A stretch of DNA of 64,000 nt from the NCBI RefSeq assembly GCF_000482245.1, contig NZ_AWNH01000014.1, forward strand, positions 163,091 to 227,090, written 5' to 3'. The notes under the pieces are model-generated. The model was not told where the DNA came from and made no database searches. It was given only the letters and a program-made list of their open reading frames with translations. This document shows positions 51,611-61,190 of this stretch, one piece after another; position 1 is the stretch's first letter; every line of letters starts with the position of its first letter. A program made the position numbers and the translations under genes. This stretch comes from Leptolyngbya sp. Heron Island J (GTDB taxonomy: Bacteria > Cyanobacteriota > Cyanobacteriia > Phormidesmidales > Phormidesmidaceae).

Positions 51611-52465
51611 TTAGTCTGTCACCCACATCACTAGCAGACGATTGCGACCACGTTTTTTAGCGATCGCCAGGGCCTCTTCAGCTTTACTCAACAGTAGTTC
51701 TTCACGCTCAGTGGGATGTTCGAGATCGGTGACGACCCCACCAATATTGACATCTAAGGCCGTCTTAGTGCCGTCTTGCAGGGTAAGGGGCTGATCGCTC
51801 AGGGCTACTTTGATAGTTTCTGCGTATTTGGTGACGGCTTTAACATCTAAACCCGTCAGGCTACAGGTAAATTGACCCTGGTTATTACTGAACAGCCAAG
51901 CATCAACGGTCAAGTTTCGCTGCAGTACATGGGCAATCGCTAACCACAGCGCCTGATCTTGTTTGAGGTCGCTGGTGTCGGGCTGCTGTCGCTGGGGGTG
52001 AATCAGCAGTAGCCCCACAGCCTGAAATTGTTCATTAAGCGGCTGCATTTTCATTTGCTGCAGCAGGGCGCGGATGATGCGTGGGATGGCAGCATCGCTA
52101 ACGAGGCTAGTAGTGTGGTCAAGCAGATCCAGGGATTGCAACAGAGTTTGATAGCTGTTGCGCAGGGTGGTTGCTTTGCGGGTTTGACTATCCACTTCTT
52201 TTTGTTTGACCAATAGCTGATCTTCTAAACTATGGGCCTGTCGCTTACCTCGGGAAATGCGCCACTCCCGCTTGAGAAAGGCTGGTATGGTCACTAACAA
52301 TCCGAAAAGAACACCTAAGCCCGACGATAGCAGTAACACAGTAGCCAGATGTTGCTGCTCTAGCTGCCAGATAAAGAAGTTGATGGTGACGAGCTGATCG
52401 TTTTGGAGAGCAAATGCGATCGCAAAAAACGCAACTATCAGAGCAAAGATAAGAAACAGTGCCAT
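51611..52465 (-). CDS. LapA-domain membrane protein with degenerate GGDEF domain
   Basis: The protein has 284 residues. Two spans near residues 2-22 and 42-62 flank QNDQLVTINFFIWQLEQ, the LapA (DUF1049) pattern. A coiled coil (LEDQLLVKQKEVDSQTRKAT) leads to a GGDEF-like domain. There, the end is well kept (NIGGVV; LLSKAEEALAIAKKRGRNRL), but the catalytic GGDEF loop is replaced by NNQGQF. The protein should thus not make cyclic di-GMP and may be a structural or binding remnant. No partner gene is adjacent. Confidence 0.8.
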   Translation of the reverse strand: MALFLIFALIVAFFAIAFALQNDQLVTINFFIWQLEQQHLATVLLLSSGLGVLFGLLVTIPAFLKREWRISRGKRQAHSLEDQLLVKQKEVDSQTRKATTLRNSYQTLLQSLDLLDHTTSLVSDAAIPRIIRALLQQMKMQPLNEQFQAVGLLLIHPQRQQPDTSDLKQDQALWLAIAHVLQRNLTVDAWLFSNNQGQFTCSLTGLDVKAVTKYAETIKVALSDQPLTLQDGTKTALDVNIGGVVTDLEHPTEREELLLSKAEEALAIAKKRGRNRLLVMWVTD

Positions 52466-52656
52466 AGAACAATAGCTAACGAAAGAGCAGTAGGACAGCA
52501 GTTACCCAAAGCTTAGTGAAACTGAATATCAACGCACATCAGCCAAAATTGCAGAATCCTTCAATTTTGGCGGTCATATACTAATCATTATCTTCCCTGC
52601 CAAATCCAAATAGTTGCATCAAAATCAAAAGAGAGTGTTTTTACACGAGGACATAA

Positions 52657-53040
52657 ATGATGGCTGAATTAACCGGTCCCTGGTTAGGGTCTTACTGGCA
52701 GGCAAAAGACCCTACCCGTTTTGAAGCCACCTTTGTCCAAGCACGTAATAGTTTAAGTGGCCGCATCGTTGACGATGGTCCTTTGGGTGAAGCCCAAGTC
52801 CATGGACAAGTGACCGGACGGCACATTAGCTTTACCAAAACCTATTTCAATAATCCCAGCTATACCACTCAGTACACAGGCACTGTCTCAGAGGACGGCG
52901 ACCACATTACAGGCCAGTGGCGACAGAATTCTAGACACAGCGGTTCCTGGGAAGCCCATCGCAGTGATAACGATCTGAGTAAAGAACTGAGGGCCGTATT
53001 AGAAAAAAATGTACCAGAACTAGCCAGCACTAAGGGGTAA
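52657..53040 (+). CDS. Small beta-barrel-like hypothetical protein
   Basis: The 127 residues form repeated beta patterns: GPWLGSYWQAKDPTRFEATF, LSGRIVDDGPLGEAQVHGQV, ISFTKTYFNNPSYTTQYTGT and ITGQWRQNSRHSGSWEAHRS. The plan resembles a small lipocalin-like or META-like barrel with the G-x-W ends typical of that fold. No signal peptide exists, so it is cytoplasmic. Function is unknown. The first or second ATG (52657/52660) can start it. A cyanobacterial conserved hypothetical is likely. Confidence 0.65.
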   Translation: MMAELTGPWLGSYWQAKDPTRFEATFVQARNSLSGRIVDDGPLGEAQVHGQVTGRHISFTKTYFNNPSYTTQYTGTVSEDGDHITGQWRQNSRHSGSWEAHRSDNDLSKELRAVLEKNVPELASTKG

Positions 53041-53141
53041 AAAGCCTGGCTAGCCAGTGACAGACTGGTGAAGACAATTCAGAGGGCTGAAACGTTGCTA
53101 CTTCAGGCATCGTCCTCCGCCCTCATACTCCCCGTCCTGCG

Positions 53142-55058
53142 CTACAGCTTTAACATCACCTCAGGCAAAAGCTCGGCAGGCACCTGGTTCAGCGCTCCTT
53201 GCTGTCCCTCCAGACCCAGCAGCTCATAGTGAGCAGAGACATTCCGAACCAGGGCATTAAATAGCGGTGTGTAGGTCGCAGTGCCTTTGGGGGATTGTTG
53301 CAAGGCCGCAATGTAGTGTGTCAGCGCCCGGTCTAAGTTACCAACGATTTCGGTGCGATGCTCTGCGGATCGCGCCAATCTGTCATAAATACTGCCTAAA
53401 CAGTGGCGAATCGACGCTAGTTCCAGACTTGACGGGGCCAGTTCTGAAGCCTTCAGGGCAGCCTCATAGGCAATGATGGCATTTTGCTGATAGCGTCCTT
53501 CAGGATCGGCTGGAGCCTCTGGGTGATTAGCTAATTCCCAAAAGGCCGTTCCCAAATTGTTATAGGTACTGGCACAGGCTCCTGGATCAGTGGTCGGGGT
53601 GCGATAATTTAAGGCGTCACGGTAGGCTGCGATCGCATGTTTGAGCAAAAAGATGGGACGCTCATAACGGGATAGACTCCAGTAAGCAATACCCAAATTG
53701 TTTTGTACTGCTGCATACTCTAGCGGAGCAGTTTCAGGATGATGACAGCGTAGCGCCTCGTTATAGGCTGCAATTGCACGATGAAGATGATGCTTAGGCT
53801 GCTCGTAGTAAGCCAGTTTCCAATACACCGAGCCCAGACTATTTTGCAACGTGCCATATTCCTCAGGCGTCGTTTCCGCTGAACAAAACGGCAGGGCCTG
53901 ACGATAAGCTGTAACCGCCTCTTTGAGATGGGTAACCGAATCGTCATGGTTGGCTAAGGCACTGTATACAGCACCTAAATTACCGTAGAGACGGCTGGCA
54001 GTATCCGCATCGGCGTTGGTGCACTGGAGACCTTCTTTATATAGTTCAGCACTGCGGTGCATCCCCTCCAGCAGAGCCGAACGCTCGTTTTGATGCTGAG
54101 CCTGGAGCCAATGCAGGGTGCCCAGATCATTTAATCCCGCTGCTCGCTGGCTATCGTCCGTTGGCAGCCAGCGTAGATAAATCTCAAAGGTTTCAATAGC
54201 AGTCGTTAGCAAATTGGGGGTCATTTCCCCTGCTTCAATGCGATCGCGATAGTGATTCCCCAAAGCCCGATAAGCCTGCATAATCTCGACCGGAGTAGCC
54301 CCTTTCGCTTCTAGCTGGGCCAAGGTTTCCAGCGGATTCTCCAACGCTGTCACATCCAGGGTCACAGACTTGGGGAGTGGCGGTGGGTTTAATGGAGCCG
54401 CCGCCGCAACGTCAGAAGTTTGGTCAAGTTGGGCCAGATCCGCGCTCAAAATTTGCCAAATATCAGGACTCTGAGCAGTTTCGACATCACCATAAAGACC
54501 ATCCTCGACCGCAGGCACAGCCGCCGTCTCCGGTACAATCGGCACAGGCTCACCCACAAACCGAAAGACACCGCTACGCCACTGCCAAAACTCAGGCGCA
54601 GACTGCTCCAATTTGCGATACCAGGGCCACGATAGCCAGATCACCAAGCTGCTGTCCAGATGAGGCAGCAGTGACTGCATACTTTCAAGGGAGCGTAACA
54701 AATGATTTTGCGATCGGAGCGACGCATGGGTCATCGCATCCAGCCCGACAACCTGCAGATGTGGCGTCGGCGTCGGTGCTTGTTTGAGCCACTGCACCAG
54801 CTGCAGCATCAAATCAGGCTGCCTGGGGTCAAAATTCAGTTGAGCCAGACCAACTGCACCACCATCGTCTAAAGTACTATCCGCAGTAGCCAAATCTGAC
54901 TGCAGTCTGGCTACAAGCTGTGCTTGTAGCGTATCGCTGTCACAGACCGCAATCAAAAGCTGGCGTCTAAGATTGAGCTGGAGTACAGTTTTCAGTTCTT
55001 CGTACTGCCGTTGATTGAGCCCCAAAACTTTGCGAGATTTGAGTTGTGTAGCCACCAT
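53142..55058 (-). CDS. TPR-repeat protein
   Basis: I start at ATG 55058 (MVATQLKSRKVLGLNQRQYE); an upstream TTG is unlikely. The N-terminal ~180 residues form a separate domain (LVIWLSWPWYRKLEQSAPEF) that recalls P-loop-less AAA-like regulators. A linker rich in Pro/Ala follows, then at least five long TPR repeats of about 41-57 residues (YGNLGAVYSALANHDDSV; LGSVYWKLAYYEQPKHHLHR; LGIAYWSLSRYERP). TPRs bind partner proteins. No enzymatic motif or membrane span is seen. A wide range of roles is possible, so function is not called. Confidence 0.8.
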   Translation of the reverse strand: MVATQLKSRKVLGLNQRQYEELKTVLQLNLRRQLLIAVCDSDTLQAQLVARLQSDLATADSTLDDGGAVGLAQLNFDPRQPDLMLQLVQWLKQAPTPTPHLQVVGLDAMTHASLRSQNHLLRSLESMQSLLPHLDSSLVIWLSWPWYRKLEQSAPEFWQWRSGVFRFVGEPVPIVPETAAVPAVEDGLYGDVETAQSPDIWQILSADLAQLDQTSDVAAAAPLNPPPLPKSVTLDVTALENPLETLAQLEAKGATPVEIMQAYRALGNHYRDRIEAGEMTPNLLTTAIETFEIYLRWLPTDDSQRAAGLNDLGTLHWLQAQHQNERSALLEGMHRSAELYKEGLQCTNADADTASRLYGNLGAVYSALANHDDSVTHLKEAVTAYRQALPFCSAETTPEEYGTLQNSLGSVYWKLAYYEQPKHHLHRAIAAYNEALRCHHPETAPLEYAAVQNNLGIAYWSLSRYERPIFLLKHAIAAYRDALNYRTPTTDPGACASTYNNLGTAFWELANHPEAPADPEGRYQQNAIIAYEAALKASELAPSSLELASIRHCLGSIYDRLARSAEHRTEIVGNLDRALTHYIAALQQSPKGTATYTPLFNALVRNVSAHYELLGLEGQQGALNQVPAELLPEVMLKL

Positions 55059-55389
55059 AGCGTCAAAAAAGTGTGTGAAACAAGGGAACGGGGCAACAAA
55101 AGTGGAGGCTGAGGCCAACTAGCATCCAACAGTGGAATACTGGTATAGCCTGCGCTATGCCCTAATAGGCACAACAGTCAAGTACCCATCTTTTCCCTAA
55201 AAAACAATTCACATCAGGAATAAGGTAATGAATTCACGCGAATTAAGGTGACAAATTGGATCATAGCTAGTTGATTCTGCCTGAGACTGAAGCGCTACTG
55301 TAAACTTGATATAGTCCATTATCCGTGACGATACCGTTTTGCTAATGGTGCAGTCCGATCCGTTTATAAGGTGAACAGAACGCTCATAC

Positions 55390-56124
55390 ATGTCGATTAC
55401 GGTAAAGTCATCCATCCGTCAGCATCAGAACTCTGTCATCTGTGAGCTGGCCGATATTATTGAAGAAACCTGGCAGCATCACCTTGACGTCTCGCCTTAT
55501 CATCTCCCTAGCGATCTTGGCTATGTAGAAAGTCGTTTAGAAGGTGAGCGCTTAGTCATTGAAAATGTCTGCTATCAGACTCCAGAATTTCGGAAGCTGC
55601 ATCTAGAACTTGCCCAGGTGGGTCCAAATCTAGACATCTTGCACTGCGTCATGTTCCCCAACCCCGACTATGCACTGCCGATGTTTGGTTGCGACATTGT
55701 TAGCGGTCGCGGGCAAATCAGTGCTGCCGTTGTTGATCTCTCGCCTACCAGTTCTAATGGTTTACCCGTCGCCTACACCCGTGCTTTAGCAGGGATGGGC
55801 ACTAACGGCTACAGCAATCCACGGGAGCTACCTAGCTGGGGTCATATTTTTTCAGACTACTGTTGCTTTATCAGACCCATTGGCCCCCAGGAAAATGAGC
55901 GGTTTCTAAACCAGGTACGCCACTATCTGACCTTGCATTGCCAACAAGCCACAACTACATCCCCTACCCCTCGCCAGCGAGCTGAAATTTTAGCCGGGCA
56001 ACGTAACTATTGCACCCATCAGCAGCAAAACGACAAAACCCGTCGCATTTTAGAAAAAGCCTTTGATTCAGCTTGGGCAGAACGCTACATGACCACTGTG
56101 CTATTTGATTTACCCAAAGAATAG
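55390..56124 (+). CDS. pcyA: Phycocyanobilin:ferredoxin oxidoreductase PcyA
   Basis: The 244 residues match the ferredoxin-dependent bilin reductase family. Active-site residues are visible: E73 (HLELAQVG), H85 (DILHCVMFP) and D102 (MFGCDIV), equal to E76, H88 and D105 of the Synechocystis enzyme. The enzyme reduces biliverdin by four electrons to phycocyanobilin, the light-harvesting chromophore of phycobilisomes. Heme oxygenase, which supplies biliverdin, is encoded about 3.5 kb further on. gmk follows 47 bases downstream on the same strand. Confidence 0.97.
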   Translation: MSITVKSSIRQHQNSVICELADIIEETWQHHLDVSPYHLPSDLGYVESRLEGERLVIENVCYQTPEFRKLHLELAQVGPNLDILHCVMFPNPDYALPMFGCDIVSGRGQISAAVVDLSPTSSNGLPVAYTRALAGMGTNGYSNPRELPSWGHIFSDYCCFIRPIGPQENERFLNQVRHYLTLHCQQATTTSPTPRQRAEILAGQRNYCTHQQQNDKTRRILEKAFDSAWAERYMTTVLFDLPKE

Positions 56125-56171
56125 GCTAAAAAAATGGGACAGTAGAATTTCCGTAGTTTCCTGTGTTACCG

Positions 56172-56834
56172 ATGCCTTCAATTTCATTGCCCGTCAGTTC
56201 CCAAACAGTTGCTACGTCATCAGCCTCAGGGCAATTGATCGTCTTTACAGGCCCCAGCGGCGTTGGCAAGGGTACATTATTACGTCAGTTACTGAAGCGT
56301 CATCCAGACATTCAGCTATCGATTTCAGCGACTACTCGTCAGCCTCGACCCGGTGAAGAGCACGGCAAACATTATTACTTTGTGTCTCGTGCTGAATTTG
56401 ATGTCATGGTGGCCCAGGAGCAGCTTTTGGAATGGGCTGAATTTGCAGGCAATTACTATGGCACACCGCGTCAGCCGCTAGAAGCGATGATCGACCGTGG
56501 TCATGTGGTGATTTTAGAAATCGAGCTGGAAGGAGCCCGCCAGGTACGTCAAACGTTACCAAAAGCACCGCAAATTTTTGTGTTGCCGCCCAGCTTGCAA
56601 GAGTTGGAAGCCCGTATTCGTCAGCGAGGACAGGATTCGGACGCTGCGATCGCAAAGCGCCTGACACGGGCCGAAGTTGAAATCGCTGCCGCCAGTGAGT
56701 TTGACATACAGATCATTAACGATGATCTAGAGCGGGCTCTCACCGACCTAGAGAAAGCCGTCTTCAGTCAGCTGACCCCGACGACGAGGGAGGAACACCC
56801 GCCATCACCACAAGAGATTCAACAACCGACTTAA
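56172..56834 (+). CDS. gmk: Guanylate kinase Gmk
   Basis: The protein is 220 residues from ATG 56172; a GTG three codons earlier is possible. Typical features are [16 protein letters not shown] (P-loop), [20 protein letters not shown], then [20 protein letters not shown] and [11 protein letters not shown]. It phosphorylates GMP to GDP, needed for GTP supply. A Ser-rich N-terminal extension of about 15 residues precedes the fold. The last 71 bases overlap the 3' end of the convergent ftsI gene, an unusual arrangement that puts a polar C-terminal tail ([12 protein letters not shown]) on this protein. Confidence 0.95.
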   Translation: MPSISLPVSSQTVATSSASGQLIVFTGPSGVGKGTLLRQLLKRHPDIQLSISATTRQPRPGEEHGKHYYFVSRAEFDVMVAQEQLLEWAEFAGNYYGTPRQPLEAMIDRGHVVILEIELEGARQVRQTLPKAPQIFVLPPSLQELEARIRQRGQDSDAAIAKRLTRAEVEIAAASEFDIQIINDDLERALTDLEKAVFSQLTPTTREEHPPSPQEIQQPT

Positions 56835-58506
56835 CTAGGGGGGCTGCCACCGTTGAACCATAGGCATCGTCCCCCAAGGGTTCATCAATCACCGCCAGCA
56901 CCACATAGCGAGGATTCTCTACTGGCAAAATACCAACGAAACTAACTAAGCGACCATCGCCATATTCCCCATAGGCATTGGCCTTTTGCGCTGTGCCCGT
57001 CTTACCTCCCATGCGGTAGTTGGCGATCCGGGCCGTTTGCCCAGATCCAGACTCCACCACATCCTCCATCATTTCCACCACAGTCTGAGTGGTTTCCCGA
57101 GAAAAAACCGTCTTGGGCTCTGGGCGTTCCGGCTGCCAGGTCAAATTCCCCTCTTGATCCACCAGTCCCCTCACCACGTGGGGGGTAACAAGCTTGCCAC
57201 CATTGGCCAAAGCGCTATGGAGCTGGACCAGCTGGAGCGGATTCAGCGAAAAGCCTTGCCCAAAGGATGTTGTGGCCGCTTCAACAGCGCTATTGACAAA
57301 TTGAGACCGGCTTTTGAGCTGGGCCGTCGCCTCAGCAGGCAGTTCAATCCCAACAGGTTCGCCTAAACCTAAGCGTTCAAGCCATTGATAGTATTCAGAT
57401 CGCTTTAGCCGCTCCATAATGTGAACCATGCCCACATTGCTGGAATAGCGCAGAATATCAGTGACTGTTATGGAACCACGACCGCCCACTTCGTTATAGT
57501 CGACATTTTGAATGGTCCATTGATCGTACTGTAGACGCCCTTCATCAAAAATGTATTCGTCCGGGGCAAGCAACCCTTCTTCAACGGCGATCGCAACGTT
57601 AATCGGCTTAAACGTTGATCCCGGCTCATAAAGATCGCTGACAACCCAGTTCTTAAACTGCTCAACCTCTGCTTCGTAATAGCGGTTGGGATCATAGGTG
57701 GGCGCAACGGCCAAAGACAAAATAGCCCCATCGCGACTATCCATCACCACCAAGGCCCCCTGCTTAGCCCCATGTTGACGAACAGTAGCCTCTAAATTGC
57801 GCTGGGCAATTCGCTGTAAACGGCTGTCTACAGTTAACTGCAGCCTGAGTCCATCGCGGTTAGGCAACTGCTGCGGCGTGTAGGGCAGAGGCACATCATC
57901 CAGCTCATACAGCAAGCGTTCCTGCAGCGCATACTCCAGACCCGCCTGGGGAACTCCTTCCAGATTCACATATCCCACCAGCTGAGACATCAATGACTGC
58001 TGTGGATAAAAACGTTGCTGGCTTGGCAACAGATCCAAACCATCCATCCTCAGATCACGAATCCGTTTTGCCAGCTCCTCTGACACATCTACCGCCACCT
58101 TAAGTCCGGTTTCCTGCTGTTGAAACCGTTGTAATAGCGAATCCTGGGATTTACCCAAAACATTCCCCAACGTATTAGCCATCTCCTCACGGGAGCGACT
58201 AAACAACATCGGATGGGCATAAATGGTGTAAACGACTCGATCCACCGCCAACACATTCCCCTGGCGATCAATCATCGGTCGCCGTGAAGTCCGGGGCACC
58301 TGGGGCAAATTCTGCCGTTGCTGCTGAGCCTGAGCTTTGAGATTATCTCCCAAAACCAGCTGCAAACGAGCCATGCGAGCACTCAAGCCCACCATAGACA
58401 TCACCATCAACGCCCAAACCGTCACCAGACGAAACCGAGGCGAAGACACATGACGAGGCCGACGACTAAACCGACGACGCTCTGAATTAGATGGCTGTGT
58501 AACCAT
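56764..58506 (-). CDS. ftsI: Class B penicillin-binding protein FtsI (PBP3-like)
   Basis: This 580-residue protein has a basic cytoplasmic start, one membrane span near residues 28-45, a pedestal domain and a transpeptidase domain with all three motifs: STFK (S297-K300), SSN (355-357) and KTG (502-504). It cross-links peptidoglycan at the septum with FtsW. The last ~20 residues share DNA with gmk on the other strand. A bitopic FtsL-like protein is encoded 52 bases upstream on the same strand, supporting a divisome role. Confidence 0.95.
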   Translation of the reverse strand: MVTQPSNSERRRFSRRPRHVSSPRFRLVTVWALMVMSMVGLSARMARLQLVLGDNLKAQAQQQRQNLPQVPRTSRRPMIDRQGNVLAVDRVVYTIYAHPMLFSRSREEMANTLGNVLGKSQDSLLQRFQQQETGLKVAVDVSEELAKRIRDLRMDGLDLLPSQQRFYPQQSLMSQLVGYVNLEGVPQAGLEYALQERLLYELDDVPLPYTPQQLPNRDGLRLQLTVDSRLQRIAQRNLEATVRQHGAKQGALVVMDSRDGAILSLAVAPTYDPNRYYEAEVEQFKNWVVSDLYEPGSTFKPINVAIAVEEGLLAPDEYIFDEGRLQYDQWTIQNVDYNEVGGRGSITVTDILRYSSNVGMVHIMERLKRSEYYQWLERLGLGEPVGIELPAEATAQLKSRSQFVNSAVEAATTSFGQGFSLNPLQLVQLHSALANGGKLVTPHVVRGLVDQEGNLTWQPERPEPKTVFSRETTQTVVEMMEDVVESGSGQTARIANYRMGGKTGTAQKANAYGEYGDGRLVSFVGILPVENPRYVVLAVIDEPLGDDAYGSTVAAPLVKSVVESLVVMAGVPPSSSGSAD

Positions 58507-58558
58507 AAATTTTAAGCAAGCAAAACAGAGGCGCTCACATCAAAAAAGCAGTGACCTT

Positions 58559-59122
58559 TCAATACCCCAGAGGATGATGGGGCATAGGCTCTGGAGCATC
58601 AGGCTCCAGCCCAGGCTCAACTGACGGACGCGCCGGAGCAGGTGACAAGAAGATAGCACGCTTAGGCTCAAAGGGCTTAAATCCGGCTGTGGGTGATTCC
58701 GCTTGCTCGGCCATGGTATTTTTCAACGTCGCGTTTGCAGTCGTCACCTGTTGAATTGCAGCCTTTAATGTATCTAGACGGTTAAACGAGCGAGCCACAG
58801 CCTTATCCAAGTAAACTGTCCAGCTGTAGATAATTAAGGCTGTCGCCACCAATCCACCTGTCAGCACAGTAGAACTCTGCTGCACACCCACCAAAAGCTT
58901 CAGACCCAGCGGTAACCGAGGCGTTCTAGGTAGCTGCTTTACCTCAGCGGGTACGGCCTGAAGCGTCTTAGCTCTAGAAGGAACAGAACGAACAGGCGCT
59001 TCAAACAGTGCCTCAGGAGACACATCTTGCTGACCCTTAGAACGCAATAACACTAGATTTTGCTTCCTAGAGCTTTTAACGCTATCACTCTTACCTTGAT
59101 CAGCTCTAACGGCAAAACCCAC
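58559..59122 (-). CDS. Bitopic protein with periplasmic helix, FtsL-like candidate
   Basis: The 187 residues start at GTG 59122. A basic, Arg/Lys/Ser-rich cytoplasmic part of ~80 residues is followed by one span (VLTGGLVATALIIYSWTVYL, about residues 87-106), then a helix with leucine spacing (SFNRLDTLKAAIQQVTTANA) and a Pro-rich tail. Layout and place just before ftsI recall FtsL, the small divisome protein linking FtsI/W. Sequence identity to FtsL cannot be judged by eye, so the name is left off. Probably co-transcribed with ftsI. Confidence 0.6.
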   Translation of the reverse strand: MGFAVRADQGKSDSVKSSRKQNLVLLRSKGQQDVSPEALFEAPVRSVPSRAKTLQAVPAEVKQLPRTPRLPLGLKLLVGVQQSSTVLTGGLVATALIIYSWTVYLDKAVARSFNRLDTLKAAIQQVTTANATLKNTMAEQAESPTAGFKPFEPKRAIFLSPAPARPSVEPGLEPDAPEPMPHHPLGY

Positions 59123-59519
59123 TCGTTTACTCCTTACTTTTAGCGTTGCCCCATGCGTTAGAACTATATCCGCTCAAACGCACCAACATTAAACCCAATC
59201 TGAGTAAAAGCTGCAGTTTTCACTATTAAAACCGACAGCCCTAACTCTGAAATAGACTTAACATTCCATGCTTCACCAAGAAAATAGCAGAAAAGGTGAA
59301 CTTATCAAGTATTTTTTGGCACCCAATGTAAAACTATAAATAGCTAATCTAACTATTTCAGTAGAAACCCGGTCTTATCAGGAATAGCGTAATTGTTACT
59401 TAGAAATTGAGCACTATGCTACAGGAGTCTTTTCTAAAGGGCAAGCTTCAAATAGATTCGCCGCGCCACCAGCAATCAGCAACCCTTGGAACAGACATAC
59501 TTTAACCAAAAAGAAAATA
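59123..59519. other. 397-base intergenic region upstream of the FtsL-like gene
   Basis: This gap holds the promoter region of the FtsL-like/ftsI pair on the reverse strand and borders the end of the ho1 transcript. It is AT-rich with no open frame, RNA signature or repeat that I can support. Confidence 0.45.
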
Positions 59520-59543
59520 GGCAGCTCCCTAAGGAATGCTGCC
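59505..59543 (-). terminator. Intrinsic terminator of ho1
   Basis: On the reverse strand GGCAGC and GCTGCC close a hairpin (59520-59543) whose inner bases also pair (ATTCC/GGAG), followed by CTATTTTCTTTTTGG. It lies about 50 bases after the ho1 stop. A second small hairpin (GCGACCG/CGGTCGC, 59564-59584) precedes it. Confidence 0.75.
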
Positions 59544-59594
59544 CATCTTTAAAGCTTTTGATAGCGACCGAGTCAACCGGTCGCCTGGCAAACG

Positions 59595-60311
59595 CTATTC
59601 AGCCGCAACCAGCTCAGTACTGCCACGCCGACGCCCACGGGTAAGGCTATTAAACAGCATCTGACCAATAGCCTTAACCAGGTTACCTTCAAGCTCTTGG
59701 AACAGCCGCATGTTGATCCCAAAGGCATCGTTAGCTTCCTCTACGATGCGATCGGCCATGGCCTCATCAACAGGTGCTGCATTAATCGTGCTGCGATAAT
59801 TATCCTTAAACGCACCCTCATCAGGGATAGTGGGGAACTCATAAAAAGCAACTCCCTCATCATCCGCTAAATTCATCGCACGCTGGGCAATGTTCTTCAG
59901 AATCTGACCACCGGACAAATCACCCAAATAGCGGGTGTAAGAATGACCTACGAGCAATTCAGGCGACTCATTAGAAATCTCACGAATTCGCTCAACGTAA
60001 GCTTGACCCTCTGGAGAAATCGAAATTTGCTCTTTCCAATTTGGGCCGTAGTAGTAGGCTAGGTCAGTCTCCAGAGTTTCCTTACGATATAACTCAGGAT
60101 AGTAAACCGACGAAACCACAGGATGGTCCTTGTGACGCTCTAATTCTTCTTCCATAGCAGCGTACACATAGTAGAAGTTAGCCACCAGCTTACGGTAGGA
60201 CTTCTTCTCAACAACGCCACGTAAAAAACAACGAACAAAGCCTACGTTCTCGGCCATTGTGTGCGCTTTCTGCGTACCTTTCTTGAGCTTCTCGGCTAAA
60301 TTGCTGCTCAT
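59595..60311 (-). CDS. ho1: Heme oxygenase (biliverdin-producing) Ho1
   Basis: The 238 residues match cyanobacterial/plastid heme oxygenase. The proximal heme ligand is H17 (TQKAHTMAENVGF), followed by KSYRKLVANFYYVYAAMEEE and GDLSGGQILKNIAQRAM. The enzyme uses ferredoxin and oxygen to open heme to biliverdin, releasing iron and CO. Biliverdin then goes to PcyA, encoded nearby. It stands alone between terminator hairpins and a 415-base leader region. The Arg-rich C-terminal tail (RGRRRGSTE) is typical. Confidence 0.97.
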   Translation of the reverse strand: MSSNLAEKLKKGTQKAHTMAENVGFVRCFLRGVVEKKSYRKLVANFYYVYAAMEEELERHKDHPVVSSVYYPELYRKETLETDLAYYYGPNWKEQISISPEGQAYVERIREISNESPELLVGHSYTRYLGDLSGGQILKNIAQRAMNLADDEGVAFYEFPTIPDEGAFKDNYRSTINAAPVDEAMADRIVEEANDAFGINMRLFQELEGNLVKAIGQMLFNSLTRGRRRGSTELVAAE

Positions 60312-60726
60312 ACTAAATATCTCGACGTTAAATGAATTTAATATCGTCCGCCGTACGCGTAGGACGACGAAGAGTTAAACGGCATTAGCCATGCTCTAGA
60401 GTCTTTGTCAGCTCTAAAATGCATGTGGTCCAAGGCCGCTTAAGAAATAGGGACATCGCCACAATTGCTACCGTAGACCGTTTCGATGAGCCATTACATT
60501 ACATTTTTTTACGCGGGAGAAAAGAAAATTCCTACCAAAATCCTCCTTAGAAAGCCACAAGGCTATCACCGCATTTGGTTCATCAGATATAGCAACGTAT
60601 CTTTTTCGTAGCATTTCGAAACTTTTTGAAATTTTTAGCGGGCAATTCTAAAAAAATTGATTGCGGCCTGGCTACAAGACAACTCGTTACTGCGTCGTGA
60701 GGTACCTCACCAAACACGAGGTCACA
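60312..60726. other. 415-base region upstream of ho1
   Basis: It should contain the ho1 promoter on the reverse strand. A short palindrome TCGTCC...GGACGA (60344-60367) with an inner CGTACG lies about 35-55 bases before the ho1 start and may fold in the leader. No gene is seen. The long AT-rich run of 60595-60665 has no further recognisable signal. Confidence 0.45.
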
Positions 60727-61059
60727 CTAGTCAAAAAAACGATCAAGGGCAGCTTTTAACTCGGTCAGCTCGGCTTCAATATTGCCTTCGGTTACAGCTC
60801 GACTAATACACTCGCTCAGATGCTCATCTAATATCAATCGAGCGACACGATCCAGGGCTCCTCGAACAGCAGCAACCTGTACAAGGACATCTGGACAAGG
60901 CCTGCCTTCATGCACCATGGTCTTGATACCACGGACATGGCCCTCGATGCGGGATAAGCGATTGACAATCCGTTTTAAGGATTCTTCACTGTGGGTGTGG
61001 CCATGGCCATTCGCATCATGGGAATGGGAATGGGAAATGGCGTCTGAAGAGATGCTCAA
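60727..61059 (-). CDS. CsoR/RcnR-family metal sensor, InrS-like (nickel)
   Basis: The protein is 110 residues from TTG 61059. The ATG at 61122 would add a hydrophobic, unlike-the-family N-terminus. With the TTG start the metal ligands fall at C55, H80 and C84 (EGRPCPDVL; LDEHLSECI), two off the known InrS ligands C53, H78 and C82, which supports it. A His-rich start (SHSHSHDANGHGHTHS) is also like InrS. The protein binds nickel and then leaves promoter DNA of a nickel exporter. No such exporter is adjacent in this window. RcnR or CsoR function is an alternative. Confidence 0.82.
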   Translation of the reverse strand: MSISSDAISHSHSHDANGHGHTHSEESLKRIVNRLSRIEGHVRGIKTMVHEGRPCPDVLVQVAAVRGALDRVARLILDEHLSECISRAVTEGNIEAELTELKAALDRFFD

Positions 61060-61190
61060 GGCTATGATCAGTAGAGGTTGAATGAAGTGTAAAAAAAATA
61101 ACGAACACCTCGACTGAGGCATTCGTTACATATTGTTACGTTTCTACGTTTTTTTGTCACGTCAAACAGGTTTTATGAATCAGGTCCGTT

